From contig NZ_JAFHAP010000021.1 of the NCBI RefSeq assembly GCF_016938855.1, positions 1 through 41,223 on the forward strand: DNA of 41,223 nucleotides, in the 5' to 3' direction. The stretch comes from Polycladomyces zharkentensis (lineage in GTDB: Bacteria > Bacillota > Bacilli > Thermoactinomycetales > JIR-001). Every line of letters starts with the position of its first letter. Position 1 is the stretch's first letter. The notes under the pieces were generated by a model, which was not told where the DNA came from, made no database searches, and saw only the letters and a list, made by a program, of their open reading frames with translations. Position numbers and translations under genes: made by a program. Shown in pieces: positions 6,903-14,947 of the stretch.

Positions 6903-7676
6903 ATGAGCCAACGAGTGGCTTGGGTAACGGGCGGCGCCACCGGTCTCGGGGTGATGATCGCCAAGGGACTGGCCGAAGACGGCTATCATATCGCGGTCAA
7001 CTACCGAAAGAGCCGGGAAGCTGCTGAACGTTTGGTATCCGAGATTGAATCAATAGGACGGGAAGCGATGGCCATGCAGGGTGATGTGAGCCAAGTGGAG
7101 GATGTGCGGCGCATGTCGCGGTCGATTCTGGAGCGATGGGGGCGGATTGACGTGCTTGTCTGCACGGCGGGACCGTTTTTGTTCCGTCACATTCGCCTGA
7201 CGGATCTCACGGATGACGAATGGCGGGAGATGGTGGACGGCAATTTGTCCGGCGTTTTCTACTGCGCCCGCGAAGTCATCCCCCACATGCGCAAGCAGCG
7301 ATTCGGCCGCATTATCACGTTTGGCTTTCCCGACGTGCAAAACGCCCCGTCGTGGCCGGGGGTGTCCGCCTATGCGGCGGCCAAAGCGGGTGTCGTTTCC
7401 CTGACGCGGTCGATGGCCGAAGAGGAAGCGCCCTATGGGATTACAGTCAATATGGTTTGTCCCGGTGATATCCGTCATCCCTACAAGGAAGCACCCATCG
7501 CCGCCGCGCGGGGAAAAAAGGAACCCCGCAACCCGGTGGGGCGTCCGGGCACGGGAGAAGACGTGGCGCGGGTGGTCCGGTTTTTGGCACACCCGGATTC
7601 GGATTTTATCACCGGAGGGGTGATTCCGGTCACGGGTGGCTTTGATAACCGGGATTTTCGTTTCAGTCCGACATGA
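6903..7676 (+). CDS. Short-chain dehydrogenase/reductase (SDR family)
   Basis: The 257-residue protein is a probable NAD(P)-dependent oxidoreductase. It has the dinucleotide motif TGGATGLG near the N-terminus, a DV pair at 61-62, and the active-site YxxxK (Y157, K161) in SAYAAAKAG. The usual catalytic Ser about 13 residues before the Tyr is not seen: the segment reads ITFGFPDVQNAP. Activity may therefore be altered or use another residue. The substrate cannot be told. The ATG at 6903 follows AAGGAGG by seven bases; an upstream extension of the frame runs into the preceding terminator and is rejected. It is transcribed alone. Confidence 0.88.
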   Translation: MSQRVAWVTGGATGLGVMIAKGLAEDGYHIAVNYRKSREAAERLVSEIESIGREAMAMQGDVSQVEDVRRMSRSILERWGRIDVLVCTAGPFLFRHIRLTDLTDDEWREMVDGNLSGVFYCAREVIPHMRKQRFGRIITFGFPDVQNAPSWPGVSAYAAAKAGVVSLTRSMAEEEAPYGITVNMVCPGDIRHPYKEAPIAAARGKKEPRNPVGRPGTGEDVARVVRFLAHPDSDFITGGVIPVTGGFDNRDFRFSPT

Positions 7677-7771
7677 CGGGTTTTTGCCGGTTGGCGTCGG
7701 ACTTTGTTCATCGAACTGACAACGAAGACGTAGAAAATTACGTTATAATAGAATGGTGAATCCAAATGGGA

Positions 7772-7933
7772 TTATCGGCGATCAAACAGCCGACCCAGTC
7801 CGAACCACAGCAACGAACCTGCCAATCCGATCACGCAACCGATCCAGCCGTACAGTTGCCACAGAAAGAGCGTCGCCGCCAACCCGACCCATCCCGTCAT
7901 TCGACAGGCGAACACGGCCGCTTTTCTGTTCAT
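7772..7933 (-). CDS. Small two-helix membrane protein (53 aa)
   Basis: On the minus strand the ATG at 7933 is preceded by GAGGTGAGGG and opens 53 codons. The product begins MNRKAAVFACRMTGWVGL and has two hydrophobic helices separated by a short turn, ending in a basic tail (GRLFDRR). No family is recognised. It lies alone between the dehydrogenase and the penicillin-binding protein, both on the other strand. The codon pattern and membrane topology support a real gene. Confidence 0.6.
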   Translation of the reverse strand: MNRKAAVFACRMTGWVGLAATLFLWQLYGWIGCVIGLAGSLLWFGLGRLFDRR

Positions 7934-8214
7934 ATCCCTCACCTCACGTATTGATGGTACATTGTCGGGTTGAGGGAAAACAAGGAGAAGTTTCCGTGAA
8001 AAATTGTCAATTTCGCAAATGGGTTGGACTGATTCTCCCGTTCTAGTAATATAAATCATTGGTATGATAAGAATTTTTCCCAGGTTGTTCGGTGACGACA
8101 GAGAGAAAGTCACAGCCCGGCAATCCTGCACCGCAGCGCGTTCGGTGCGCGAGAGTGGAGGATTTGTCGTTATTCCCTTTTGGGTGAAAAGCCAGGTGAC
8201 AGGGGGTTGGAAGG

Positions 8215-10917
8215 ATGGACGAATTGCGACGGAGCAGCCGCAACCGGCCGCTGCGTTCCCGATCATCGCGGTCCGAAACGCCGCCGGCGCGCGCGCGTGC
8301 GGCCTCCCGGGCGAGCCGCGGGGGTCAGGGCGGCGGTGGAAAGTCGGGGATTTGGCGTTTCTTTAACTGGAAATGGCTTGTATTGGTGTTGATGACGAGT
8401 GGATTGCTGATCATCGGTGGATGTTCCGCGTTGAAGGCGTATGCCAGCACTGTTAATTGGGATGATATGAAGAACCAGGATACGGCGTCCACCCTGTATG
8501 ACCAAAAGGGTCAAGAAGTGATGAAACTGGGAGAGGCGGACAAGGAATATGTCACATATGAACAAATGACCAAGGTGAATCCGGATCTCCCCAAAGCGTT
8601 CGTCAAGGTGGAAGACGTCCGTTTCTACAAACACCATGGGGTGGACTGGTTCGGTCTGGGCCGGGCCGTCGTCAAAAACATCATCACACTCCGAAAAGGG
8701 GAAGGCGGCGGGACCATCACCATGCAGGTGGCCCGGAATATCATCCTGAAAAACCGGGAAAAGACCTATTCCCGGAAGTTGAAAGAGATGGCCACGGCGA
8801 TGGCCATTGAAGACCAGTTCAATAAAAACAGGATTTTGGAAGCGTATCTGAACAACATCTACTTCGGCAACGGGATCAAAGGCGTGGCGATGGCCGCCAA
8901 GGTGTATTTCGGCAAAGACATCACCAAAGTGAAATTGGAACCGGAAGAAATCGCCTTGTTGGCCGGATTGCCGAAAGCGCCGGAGGGGTACAACCCGATC
9001 TATCATGCGGACAAGGCATTGAAACGGCGGAATATCGTCTTGATGAAGATGGCGGAAGATGAAAACCTGCCGCCGATCATCCAGCCGTCCGAGGTGGACA
9101 AATACAAACAAAAGCCGTTGGGTGTCAATACCGCGAAATTCAAGGAATACAAGAAGAAAACCAAGCAGTACGATGCGTACAAGGAATATGTGATTCGCGA
9201 ACTGAAGGAACGGTATGACATCAGCGAAACCGAATTGGCGACCGAGAATTATAAAATCTACACCGGTTTGAATCCGAAAGCGCAGGAGGCCGTAGAGAAA
9301 GCAGTCAAGGACGATCGGCTTTATCAAGGGCATAAGGAATTAGATGCCGGTGCGACGATGGTCAACCCGAAAAACGGGCTGATCGAAGCGATCGCCGGTG
9401 GGCGGTTCTACAAGCCGACGTTTAGAATTCGTTCAATCGATCCGCACCAACCGGGATCGTCGATCAAACCGATCACTGTGTATGCACCGGCGATCGACTT
9501 GAATGACGATATCAACGAGTACGCGATGATTCCGGATGAGCCGGTTTCCTACGGCGGATGGACACCGGAAAACTATGAGAAGAAATATTACGGTCTCGTC
9601 CCGATGCGGGATGTTGTGGCCGAATCGATGAACGCGGCGACGGTATGGATTTTGGACAAAAAAGTCGGGTTGGAAAAGGCGCTGAAATACGGTCGGAAAG
9701 CCGGCCTGTCCCTGAAGGAACGGGATAAGGGATGGTCGCCGCTTGCATTGGGCGGATTGACTGATGGCGTGACGACAGTGGAAATGGCACAAGCCTACTC
9801 CGCATTGAACAACAACGGCGTGATGAATGAGGCCCATGCCGTGGAGAAAGTGTTGAGTGCGGACGGAGAAGTCGTAGAACCCGAAAAAGAAGTGAAAAAG
9901 AACGTCCGTGTATATTCGAAAAAAGCGGCATGGTACACCACCCGGATGTTGTTGTCCGTTGTCTCCGGTGAGGGTGTGACTCACGGCAACACCGGGAAAT
10001 TCGCCAAACTGGACAACGGTCAACCGGTGGCGGGGAAAACGGGAACGACACAAAACGGCAAAGACGCGTGGTTTGTCGGCTACACGCCGAAGCACGTGTT
10101 GGCGGTCACCATTTTCAACCCGCCGAAAGGCGAACAAGTGGAGTTGACCGGCGGGAAATATCCGGCGAAAATGTTCAAGGCGATTATGGAAGATACGATG
10201 GAATCCAACAACGAGCGGATTACGGCGTTTGAGCCGCCGCCGGGTGTGCCGGAACCGACACCGCCGTTCCAGTTGATGGCCGTCAGCGTGAGTGCGCAGT
10301 ATGACCAGGCGTCGCACGCCGTCCATCTGAGCTGGAACGCGCAAAATGATCCGCGTGCCAAATACCGTGTGGAACGCTCCGAGGATCAGGTCAACTGGCA
10401 GCCGTTGGGTGAGGTGCAAGGCGGTTCGTTTACGGATACCAGCATCCAAGTGCCGCAAGCCGGCGGAGACGGCGGCCTGATCGGTGGACCCACGACGACA
10501 CCGCAACCGAAAACCTATTTCTACAGAGTCGTCGCCATCGACACGAAAACCAACCAAGAGCTGCCGTCCAACGTGGCTACGGTACAGGTGACGCCGGATC
10601 AGCCGCAAACGCCGCCGCCTGACCAAGGGAACCCGCAAGGCAACCCGCAGGGCAATGATCAGGGCAATCAGCAGGGGAACCCGCAAGGCAATGACCAAGG
10701 TCAGGGTCCCGGCGGATTCCTGGGTGGCCCGGACGGTCAAGACGGTACGAACGCGGGCGGTCCTGGCGGTACGGATCAAGGTACCACCGGTGGAACGGAT
10801 CAAGGTGGAGCCGACCAAGGGAACGACACCGGAACCGATCAGGGCGGTCAAGGCGGTAATGGTGGCAACGGTGGCAACGATGGCCGCAATGGCGGAGACG
10901 GTGGTTTCATCGGCTGA
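8215..10917 (+). CDS. ponA: Class A penicillin-binding protein (glycosyltransferase/transpeptidase)
   Basis: The 900-residue protein polymerises and cross-links peptidoglycan at the outer face of the membrane. A basic cytoplasmic tail (1-50) and one membrane helix (about 52-70) precede the GT51 domain. That domain has E133 in VEDVRFYKHHGVDW, GGGTITMQVARN, and RKLKEM. The transpeptidase domain has the SxxK motif at S415-K418 (PGSSIKP), SMN near 475 and KTGTT near 605. A fibronectin-III-like domain follows (about 680-790), then about 100 residues of Gly/Gln/Asn/Asp-rich low complexity. The arrangement matches PonA of Bacillus. AGGGGG lies eight bases before the ATG. A terminator follows at 10931. 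Confidence 0.95.
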   Translation: MDELRRSSRNRPLRSRSSRSETPPARARAASRASRGGQGGGGKSGIWRFFNWKWLVLVLMTSGLLIIGGCSALKAYASTVNWDDMKNQDTASTLYDQKGQEVMKLGEADKEYVTYEQMTKVNPDLPKAFVKVEDVRFYKHHGVDWFGLGRAVVKNIITLRKGEGGGTITMQVARNIILKNREKTYSRKLKEMATAMAIEDQFNKNRILEAYLNNIYFGNGIKGVAMAAKVYFGKDITKVKLEPEEIALLAGLPKAPEGYNPIYHADKALKRRNIVLMKMAEDENLPPIIQPSEVDKYKQKPLGVNTAKFKEYKKKTKQYDAYKEYVIRELKERYDISETELATENYKIYTGLNPKAQEAVEKAVKDDRLYQGHKELDAGATMVNPKNGLIEAIAGGRFYKPTFRIRSIDPHQPGSSIKPITVYAPAIDLNDDINEYAMIPDEPVSYGGWTPENYEKKYYGLVPMRDVVAESMNAATVWILDKKVGLEKALKYGRKAGLSLKERDKGWSPLALGGLTDGVTTVEMAQAYSALNNNGVMNEAHAVEKVLSADGEVVEPEKEVKKNVRVYSKKAAWYTTRMLLSVVSGEGVTHGNTGKFAKLDNGQPVAGKTGTTQNGKDAWFVGYTPKHVLAVTIFNPPKGEQVELTGGKYPAKMFKAIMEDTMESNNERITAFEPPPGVPEPTPPFQLMAVSVSAQYDQASHAVHLSWNAQNDPRAKYRVERSEDQVNWQPLGEVQGGSFTDTSIQVPQAGGDGGLIGGPTTTPQPKTYFYRVVAIDTKTNQELPSNVATVQVTPDQPQTPPPDQGNPQGNPQGNDQGNQQGNPQGNDQGQGPGGFLGGPDGQDGTNAGGPGGTDQGTTGGTDQGGADQGNDTGTDQGGQGGNGGNGGNDGRNGGDGGFIG

Positions 10918-10930
10918 CGCTAACCGTTTG

Positions 10931-10962
10931 AAAGGACCGGCGAGAAAGCCGGTCCTTTCTTG
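10931..10962 (+). terminator. Rho-independent terminator after ponA
   Basis: AAAGGACCGGC and GCCGGTCCTTT form an 11-pair stem with a six-base loop, followed by a short T-rich run. It lies 13 bases after the penicillin-binding protein stop. A near copy of this hairpin occurs at 11157-11187, on the far side of repeat A3. Confidence 0.85.
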
Positions 10963-10978
10963 TTGACACAATTCGTCT

Positions 10979-11156
10979 CTCCGATCTCCCGTCTCCTTTC
11001 ACAGCGATGGCTGAAGTCGCTCGACGGGAAATTGGGATCCGCTATTGACAAGAGGGTGGCCATTTTCCCATAAGCGACCTTTAGCTAGCGAAACAGGAGT
11101 GAGAGGGCAACTGTCACACCGAAATCGTGTGGCTCAACTACACTTTCAGCAATCTC
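10979..11156 (+). repeat. Dispersed repeat family A, copy 3
   Basis: The block shares GTCGCTCGACGGGAAATT, AGAGGGTGGCC, TTTTCCCA, GCGACCTTT, GCGAAACAGGAG and TTTCAGCAATCTC with the other copies. The central inverted repeat is decayed here (GGTGGCCATTTTCCC against GGGCAACTGTCACACC). It is bracketed by two similar terminators. No gene lies in the block. Confidence 0.75.
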
Positions 11157-11187
11157 AAGGACCGGTACAAAAGCCGGTCCTTTTTTC
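11157..11187 (+). terminator. Second terminator, near copy of the one at 10931
   Basis: AAGGACCGG and CCGGTCCTT form a nine-pair stem followed by six or more T residues. Most positions of the hairpin are identical to the terminator directly after ponA. It lies just upstream of the YkvI-like gene and insulates it. Confidence 0.8.
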
Positions 11188-11258
11188 ATTTGTTCTAACC
11201 CCGTTTTCCTGCCCATAGACTAGTCCTGAAAGGGACGAGTCGCGGGGAGTGAGCGGGA

Positions 11259-12296
11259 TTGGGAAATCGTGTGATGGCAGCGTGCCGGATCGGGTTTACC
11301 TATATCGGTACGGTGGTGGGCGCCGGGTTTGCCTCTGGACAGGAAATCATGCAATTTTTTACGCGTTTCGGCTCACAAGGCATATGGGGCATCGTGGCGG
11401 TCACCCTGATGTTTTCATGGCTGGGCACCCGAATGATGGTGATGGGGGCGCGGTTGAAGGCTTCCTCATATGAAGAGCTGAACCGGTTTCTGTTCGGCCC
11501 CCGGTGGGGGAGATGGATGAACGGATTCGTGGGGCTGGTATTGTTCGGCGTTACGACGGCGATGATGTCGGGGACGGGCGCCCTGTTCAGGGAACAATTG
11601 GGGTGGTCGTTTCACGTGGGTGTCATTCTGACGGCTGTGGTGGCCTTCGCTGTGATTCTTCGTGGATTGGATGGGATTCTTTCCGTCAATTCGCTGATCG
11701 TGCCGATGATGTTCCTTTTTACCGTACTCGTGGCGATCAACGGTTTGGGGCGGCCGGAGGCGGTCGGGTGGCTGACGGCATCGCATCACGGCGGCGGGCA
11801 GTGGTGGTTGTCCGCGTTGACATATGTGGCGTTCAATCTGGCCATGTCTCAAGCGGTGTTGGTACCGATGGGCAAAGAAGTGGCCGATGAGCGGCTTCTC
11901 GCGGCGGGAGGATGGATCGGCGGAGTGGGATTGGGTGTGATGCTGTTGGCCAGTCATTTTGCCATGACGTTGGAGATACCGGAAATTCTTCAAAGGGAAA
12001 TCCCGATCGCGATGGTGATTGCTGCGTTGGGCACCGTGATGAAGGCCTTTTTTCTGTTGGTGATGTGGGGGGAGATTTTTACCACCCTGATCGGCAATGT
12101 GTACGGTTTGGCCGCCCATCTGCACGAATATCTGCCTTTTCGCATGAATACGATTATGGCCGGCATTTTCATCGCTGGTTATGTTTGTTCGCTGATCGGG
12201 TTTCCCGCTCTGGTTGGATATGTCTATCCGTTGTTTGGCTACTGCGGACTGGCGGCGATCGGGCTGTTGGCATTGAGACCGTATCCCCGCTGGTGA
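11259..12296 (+). CDS. YkvI-type polytopic membrane protein (probable transporter)
   Basis: The 345-residue protein has about ten hydrophobic helices. It begins with a conserved-looking segment (IGTVVGAGFASGQEIMQFF) typical of the YkvI family, whose fold resembles LeuT-type transporters; the substrate is unknown. The chosen start is the TTG at 11259, with GGGGAG about nine bases upstream. A GTG at 11271 and an ATG at 11274 are alternatives that change only the first five residues. The PlsY-like gene follows after 12 bases with its own GAGGAGG, so the two form an operon. The preceding terminator suggests an own promoter in 11190-11250, but no strong one is seen. Confidence 0.8.
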   Translation: MGNRVMAACRIGFTYIGTVVGAGFASGQEIMQFFTRFGSQGIWGIVAVTLMFSWLGTRMMVMGARLKASSYEELNRFLFGPRWGRWMNGFVGLVLFGVTTAMMSGTGALFREQLGWSFHVGVILTAVVAFAVILRGLDGILSVNSLIVPMMFLFTVLVAINGLGRPEAVGWLTASHHGGGQWWLSALTYVAFNLAMSQAVLVPMGKEVADERLLAAGGWIGGVGLGVMLLASHFAMTLEIPEILQREIPIAMVIAALGTVMKAFFLLVMWGEIFTTLIGNVYGLAAHLHEYLPFRMNTIMAGIFIAGYVCSLIGFPALVGYVYPLFGYCGLAAIGLLALRPYPRW

Positions 12297-12308
12297 GGAG
12301 GCATTGTC

Positions 12309-12872
12309 ATGGGAACGCTCATCATTGCACTTGTCGCTTATGGGATCGGCATGTTCCCCGTTTACGGATGGTGGATGGGAAAACGAATCCATGGGGAAGC
12401 GATCATGCATACCGGTCCGTTGCAGGATATGGTACTGTGGGCGGGATTGGAAATGACCAAAGGTGCGTTGGCCGTGCTGATCGGATGGGCGACGGGCGGA
12501 TGGTTTGCTGCCAGCGTGGCGGCATTGATGGTGGTGGTGGGCAGCTTGTATCCGGTTGTCCCCGCTTTTCGCGGCGGCGGGGGAATGGCGGTGGCGGCCG
12601 GAGCGCTGTTCGTGTTGAGTCCGATGCTGGTCGTGGCGGGCATCTTGATTTATTTTGTCAGTTTGTTGTTGACGCGGTATCTGGAGATTTCCACGTCGCT
12701 GGCCACTGTGGCCGTGATGATTCTGTCGGGTGTGATTTCTGCGCATATGTACGTCATCATCGTCGCCGTTTGTGTGGGGGCCCTGATTCTGTATCATCAG
12801 CCGAAGCATCGTTTTGGCAGGCACCGTGCGCGTTTTCGCGGGTGGAAGAACCTCTTTCGCTTCCGTCGGTGA
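12309..12872 (+). CDS. PlsY-like (glycerol-3-phosphate acyltransferase family) membrane protein
   Basis: The 187-residue protein has five or six hydrophobic helices and the layout of PlsY, which acylates glycerol 3-phosphate using acyl phosphate. The first loop (FPVYGWWMGKRIHG) and the second (GSLYPVVPAFRGGGGMAVAAG) align by eye with the PlsY motifs GSIPxGxLIGK and GHxFPxxxxFxGGKGVAT. The conserved His and Lys of the second motif appear as Ser and Gly. It is therefore probably a divergent paralogue, and the enzyme activity is doubtful. It ends in a strongly basic tail. GAGGAGG precedes the ATG, 12 bases after the YkvI-like gene. Confidence 0.7.
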   Translation: MGTLIIALVAYGIGMFPVYGWWMGKRIHGEAIMHTGPLQDMVLWAGLEMTKGALAVLIGWATGGWFAASVAALMVVVGSLYPVVPAFRGGGGMAVAAGALFVLSPMLVVAGILIYFVSLLLTRYLEISTSLATVAVMILSGVISAHMYVIIVAVCVGALILYHQPKHRFGRHRARFRGWKNLFRFRR

Positions 12873-12903
12873 TACCATGAGGAAGAAAAGAGGGGGAACC
12901 GCC

Positions 12904-13083
12904 GTGGAGTGGACAGGCTATTTGCGCCCCTTGCAACATGAAGTGGCCGAGCCGATCACGTGTTTTGCCCGGTGGGGGAAACGAACGCCCCGGCTCAACG
13001 ATGGGACGGGGCGAACAACCTGCATCACGTTTCTCCGGGAAAAGCTTGCCGCCATTGTAACAACGGTGATTGTGATCCATTGA
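12904..13083 (+). CDS. Small hypothetical protein (59 aa)
   Basis: A GTG at 12904, seven bases after AGAGGGGG, opens 59 codons; an ATG at 12877 lies in frame but without a good site. The product starts MEWTGYLRPLQHEVAEPITC and ends in a hydrophobic stretch (LAAIVTTVIVIH). Third-position GC is raised, as in nearby genes, which supports coding. No family is recognised. It could belong to the YkvI/PlsY-like operon. The second mobile element begins at or just after its stop. Confidence 0.4.
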   Translation: MEWTGYLRPLQHEVAEPITCFARWGKRTPRLNDGTGRTTCITFLREKLAAIVTTVIVIH

Positions 13084-13091
13084 CTTTTTAA

Positions 13092-13566
13092 AGAAAAAGT
13101 CGCCTGAAAGCACACGGTGCCCATAGGAAGTACCCTTGTATTTCAATCGTGGGATGAAAGGCGGCGTTGCCCGGCATCCCCTTTTGGGGATGGTAAGGGC
13201 AACCAATTTGCTGTATAATCGAACGTACGAGCGGTGCTCATCCCACTGGTAGTGGGTTTGTTCCTGTGTACGTCATGGTATGAGGTTCCAGTGGCGAACC
13301 AATCACTTCCACTGGGTAAAACCATGAGAGTGAGTGAAAAGGAACTGGCGTACTGGTAATACCACGGGCACTTCCGTTGGTCGCAGGTACGCCGCCCAAG
13401 CGGGTACCTGCAGCGTTGTTGTAGAACTGCTTGGGACGGGGTGATGACACACCCCTTAGCTTGAGGGTTGCCTGAAACAGAAATGGACTGAGGGCGTTAA
13501 CCACTCAAGAATCCCACGGCGACCATAGGGAGTGCCTGTGGTACTTTAGCCGTGTGGAGTGTCAAA
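13092..13566 (+). mobile_element. tnpB-less IS200/IS605-type derivative (element 2)
   Basis: The right end (AGAATCCCACGG...AGCCGTGTGGAGTGTCAAA) matches that of element 1. The left part has GTGGGATGAAAGGCG followed by a hairpin (CATCCCC TTTT GGGGATG, 13175-13192), the same order as in element 1. Left and right ends also resemble each other: CACGGTGCCCATAGGAAGT at about 13113 against CACGGCGACCATAGGGAGT at about 13515. Inside, only a short tail of a TnpB frame remains (13332-13444). The left border is not fixed: TTTAA at 13087-13091 is the best candidate flank, but it lies in a small native palindrome (13082-13101). Confidence 0.65.
13332..13444 (+). pseudogene. C-terminal remnant of a second TnpB
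   Basis: In one frame this stretch reads GNTTGTSVGRRYAAQAGTC followed by SVVVELLGTG and a TGA at 13442-13444. This resembles the tail found at the C-terminus of many TnpB proteins and differs from the tail of the tnpB at 2458. The frame is closed by an upstream stop, and no RuvC or zinc-ribbon part is left. The downstream sequence up to 13566 would be the guide-RNA scaffold, so the element may still make a guide RNA without its nuclease. Confidence 0.5.
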
Positions 13567-14359
13567 GGTGCAGCTCCACCCTGACTTTGTAGCCGCTGTA
13601 TTTCCGCATGTTGATGACTCCGTTTTCCAAGATCATATACTGAGCTTTGACACCGATCAGCTTCCCCTTAATATGTTCCTGCTTGTCCAAGGATAAAGAT
13701 GTAATTTTGTCGGGAATCTGCAAATGTGGATACTCAAAAGTCCAAACATCATGTGACTCAACGAAGTATCCCAGATACTGGGCAGGGATTTTGTTTTTCA
13801 TGTCGGAACGAACAGCCGATAAATCCTTGTCTGCGATTTGGTTTTTCAGCATCCTGCGCCAATTTGTTTTGTCATTGATGAATTGGGACAGGTGATATTC
13901 TATTTCCCCGGCGGTTTTTCGGTCAGGCACCTCCGCTATGGGAACGGCAGCCACTGCCCCTTGATCGATCCAGCGTTTGATCATGTTCGGTTTTCTGGTA
14001 ATCCCCACTTTGATATCATCGCTTAGGGCAAGATAAACGATATGGGGTTGCATGCAGTGAGATCGACCGAAATCTTCATCACGGCACGTTCCCTTATGAA
14101 AATGGCAAAGATGAGGTTTCACGATGCAAATATCATTTTCGGCCCGATCCCGAAAGCACGGAAAGCACGATCCGCTGTTAAACGATTTTTTGATTTTTCG
14201 CCCGCAATAAATACAGGATATTTCTCCGAGGTAGTTGATTTCAATGGTTTTCCCCAAGTAATCATTGAGCGGGATTTCCTCATGATCCAGTCTCAGAAGG
14301 TATGATATCGGCGTATTGTATTGGTGGCCAAGTGGCCGAATATGTCCGGTAAGTATCAT
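13562..14359 (-). CDS. DUF2797 family protein
   Basis: The protein has about 265 residues. The N-terminal half holds paired cysteines (CIYCGRK, CFPC, CHFHKGTC) that probably bind zinc. The second half, with VYLALSDDIKVGITRK and RWIDQGA, has the GIY-YIG-like layout known for DUF2797. The function of the family is not established. The ATG at 14359 on the minus strand is used because AAAGGGG lies seven bases before it; a TTG six bases further up is less likely. The TGA stop (13562-13564) lies inside the right end of element 2, so the last codons were changed by the insertion. Confidence 0.75.
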   Translation of the reverse strand: MILTGHIRPLGHQYNTPISYLLRLDHEEIPLNDYLGKTIEINYLGEISCIYCGRKIKKSFNSGSCFPCFRDRAENDICIVKPHLCHFHKGTCRDEDFGRSHCMQPHIVYLALSDDIKVGITRKPNMIKRWIDQGAVAAVPIAEVPDRKTAGEIEYHLSQFINDKTNWRRMLKNQIADKDLSAVRSDMKNKIPAQYLGYFVESHDVWTFEYPHLQIPDKITSLSLDKQEHIKGKLIGVKAQYMILENGVINMRKYSGYKVRVELHL

Positions 14360-14399
14360 AATCAAACCCCTTTAACTATTCTTCGGTAACCGTGGATGA

Positions 14400-14947
14400 A
14401 CATCAAGGTTGAAATCTATTTCTTTTTGCTGTCTTTTCTCTTAGTATACACTACCTTTTTCAGAGCGTTTTTAGGTAAAGCGTTTTTTGTTTGGGATCGT
14501 CTGTTTTGTGGTATCCGTCTCAAACATGACTTTCGGGATCACTTTGTGACGCGCTTTGGCTCGTGCACACGCTTGTTTGATTTCTTTCTCAGCTTTTTCT
14601 ATTGACGGACATTTTGCGGATCGTCCATAAATGTCTGTACGTCAAATACGTATAAAGGCGTTCCTTTTGTTGCTCCAACCGTGATCGTCAATCATCTTCC
14701 TGCAAATGTTGTTCCGCGCTTTTATCATCGTGTTCCACTTGTATTCGTTCCGGCATTTCCCAAGAAGATTCAATCGTTTTTCTTCTGCTACTCAATTCGG
14801 GTGGACTTGTTGCAAGCAGCATGAATACACCGCAAATGTCACTTTTGTTCCGGTTGTCTTGCCTGACCATAGCCCGTCCACATTTACCACATTTCATCAT
14901 ACCAGCAGGAGGTTTTTTGATGCCACAGATGCTTTTATTCAATTCCA
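14400..14947 (-). pseudogene. Decayed C-terminal part of a serine site-specific recombinase
   Basis: Reading the minus strand from 14947 downward, one frame gives a zinc-ribbon segment GMMKCGKCGRAMVRQDN, as in the C-terminal domain of large serine recombinases. Further on, in shifted frames, come LEQQKERLYTYL, a lysine-rich coiled segment, and near the end KKVVYTKRKDSKKK and DFNLDVHPRLPK. Such endings are usual for this family. At least three frame changes separate these pieces, so the gene is dead. Its upstream part is cut by element 3. The N-terminal resolvase domain is not visible. Confidence 0.5.

Noticed and set aside
8415-8432. Lipobox-like IIGGC in the membrane helix of ponA
   Set aside because: The Cys lies after a 50-residue basic cytoplasmic tail and the helix is the usual single anchor of class A penicillin-binding proteins, so lipoprotein processing is unlikely.
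8263-9333. Long minus-strand frame opposite ponA
   Set aside because: It is the antisense shadow of a GC-rich gene; no ribosome binding site, motif or sensible composition. The same holds for the long minus frames opposite the YkvI/PlsY-like pair (11466-12878), the thiamine enzyme (25635-27248), dhbA and the esterase (32790-34559) and dhbE (35773-37425).
13238-13504. 88-residue minus frame inside element 2
   Set aside because: It is antisense to the TnpB remnant and to the guide-RNA scaffold of the element and has no start signal.
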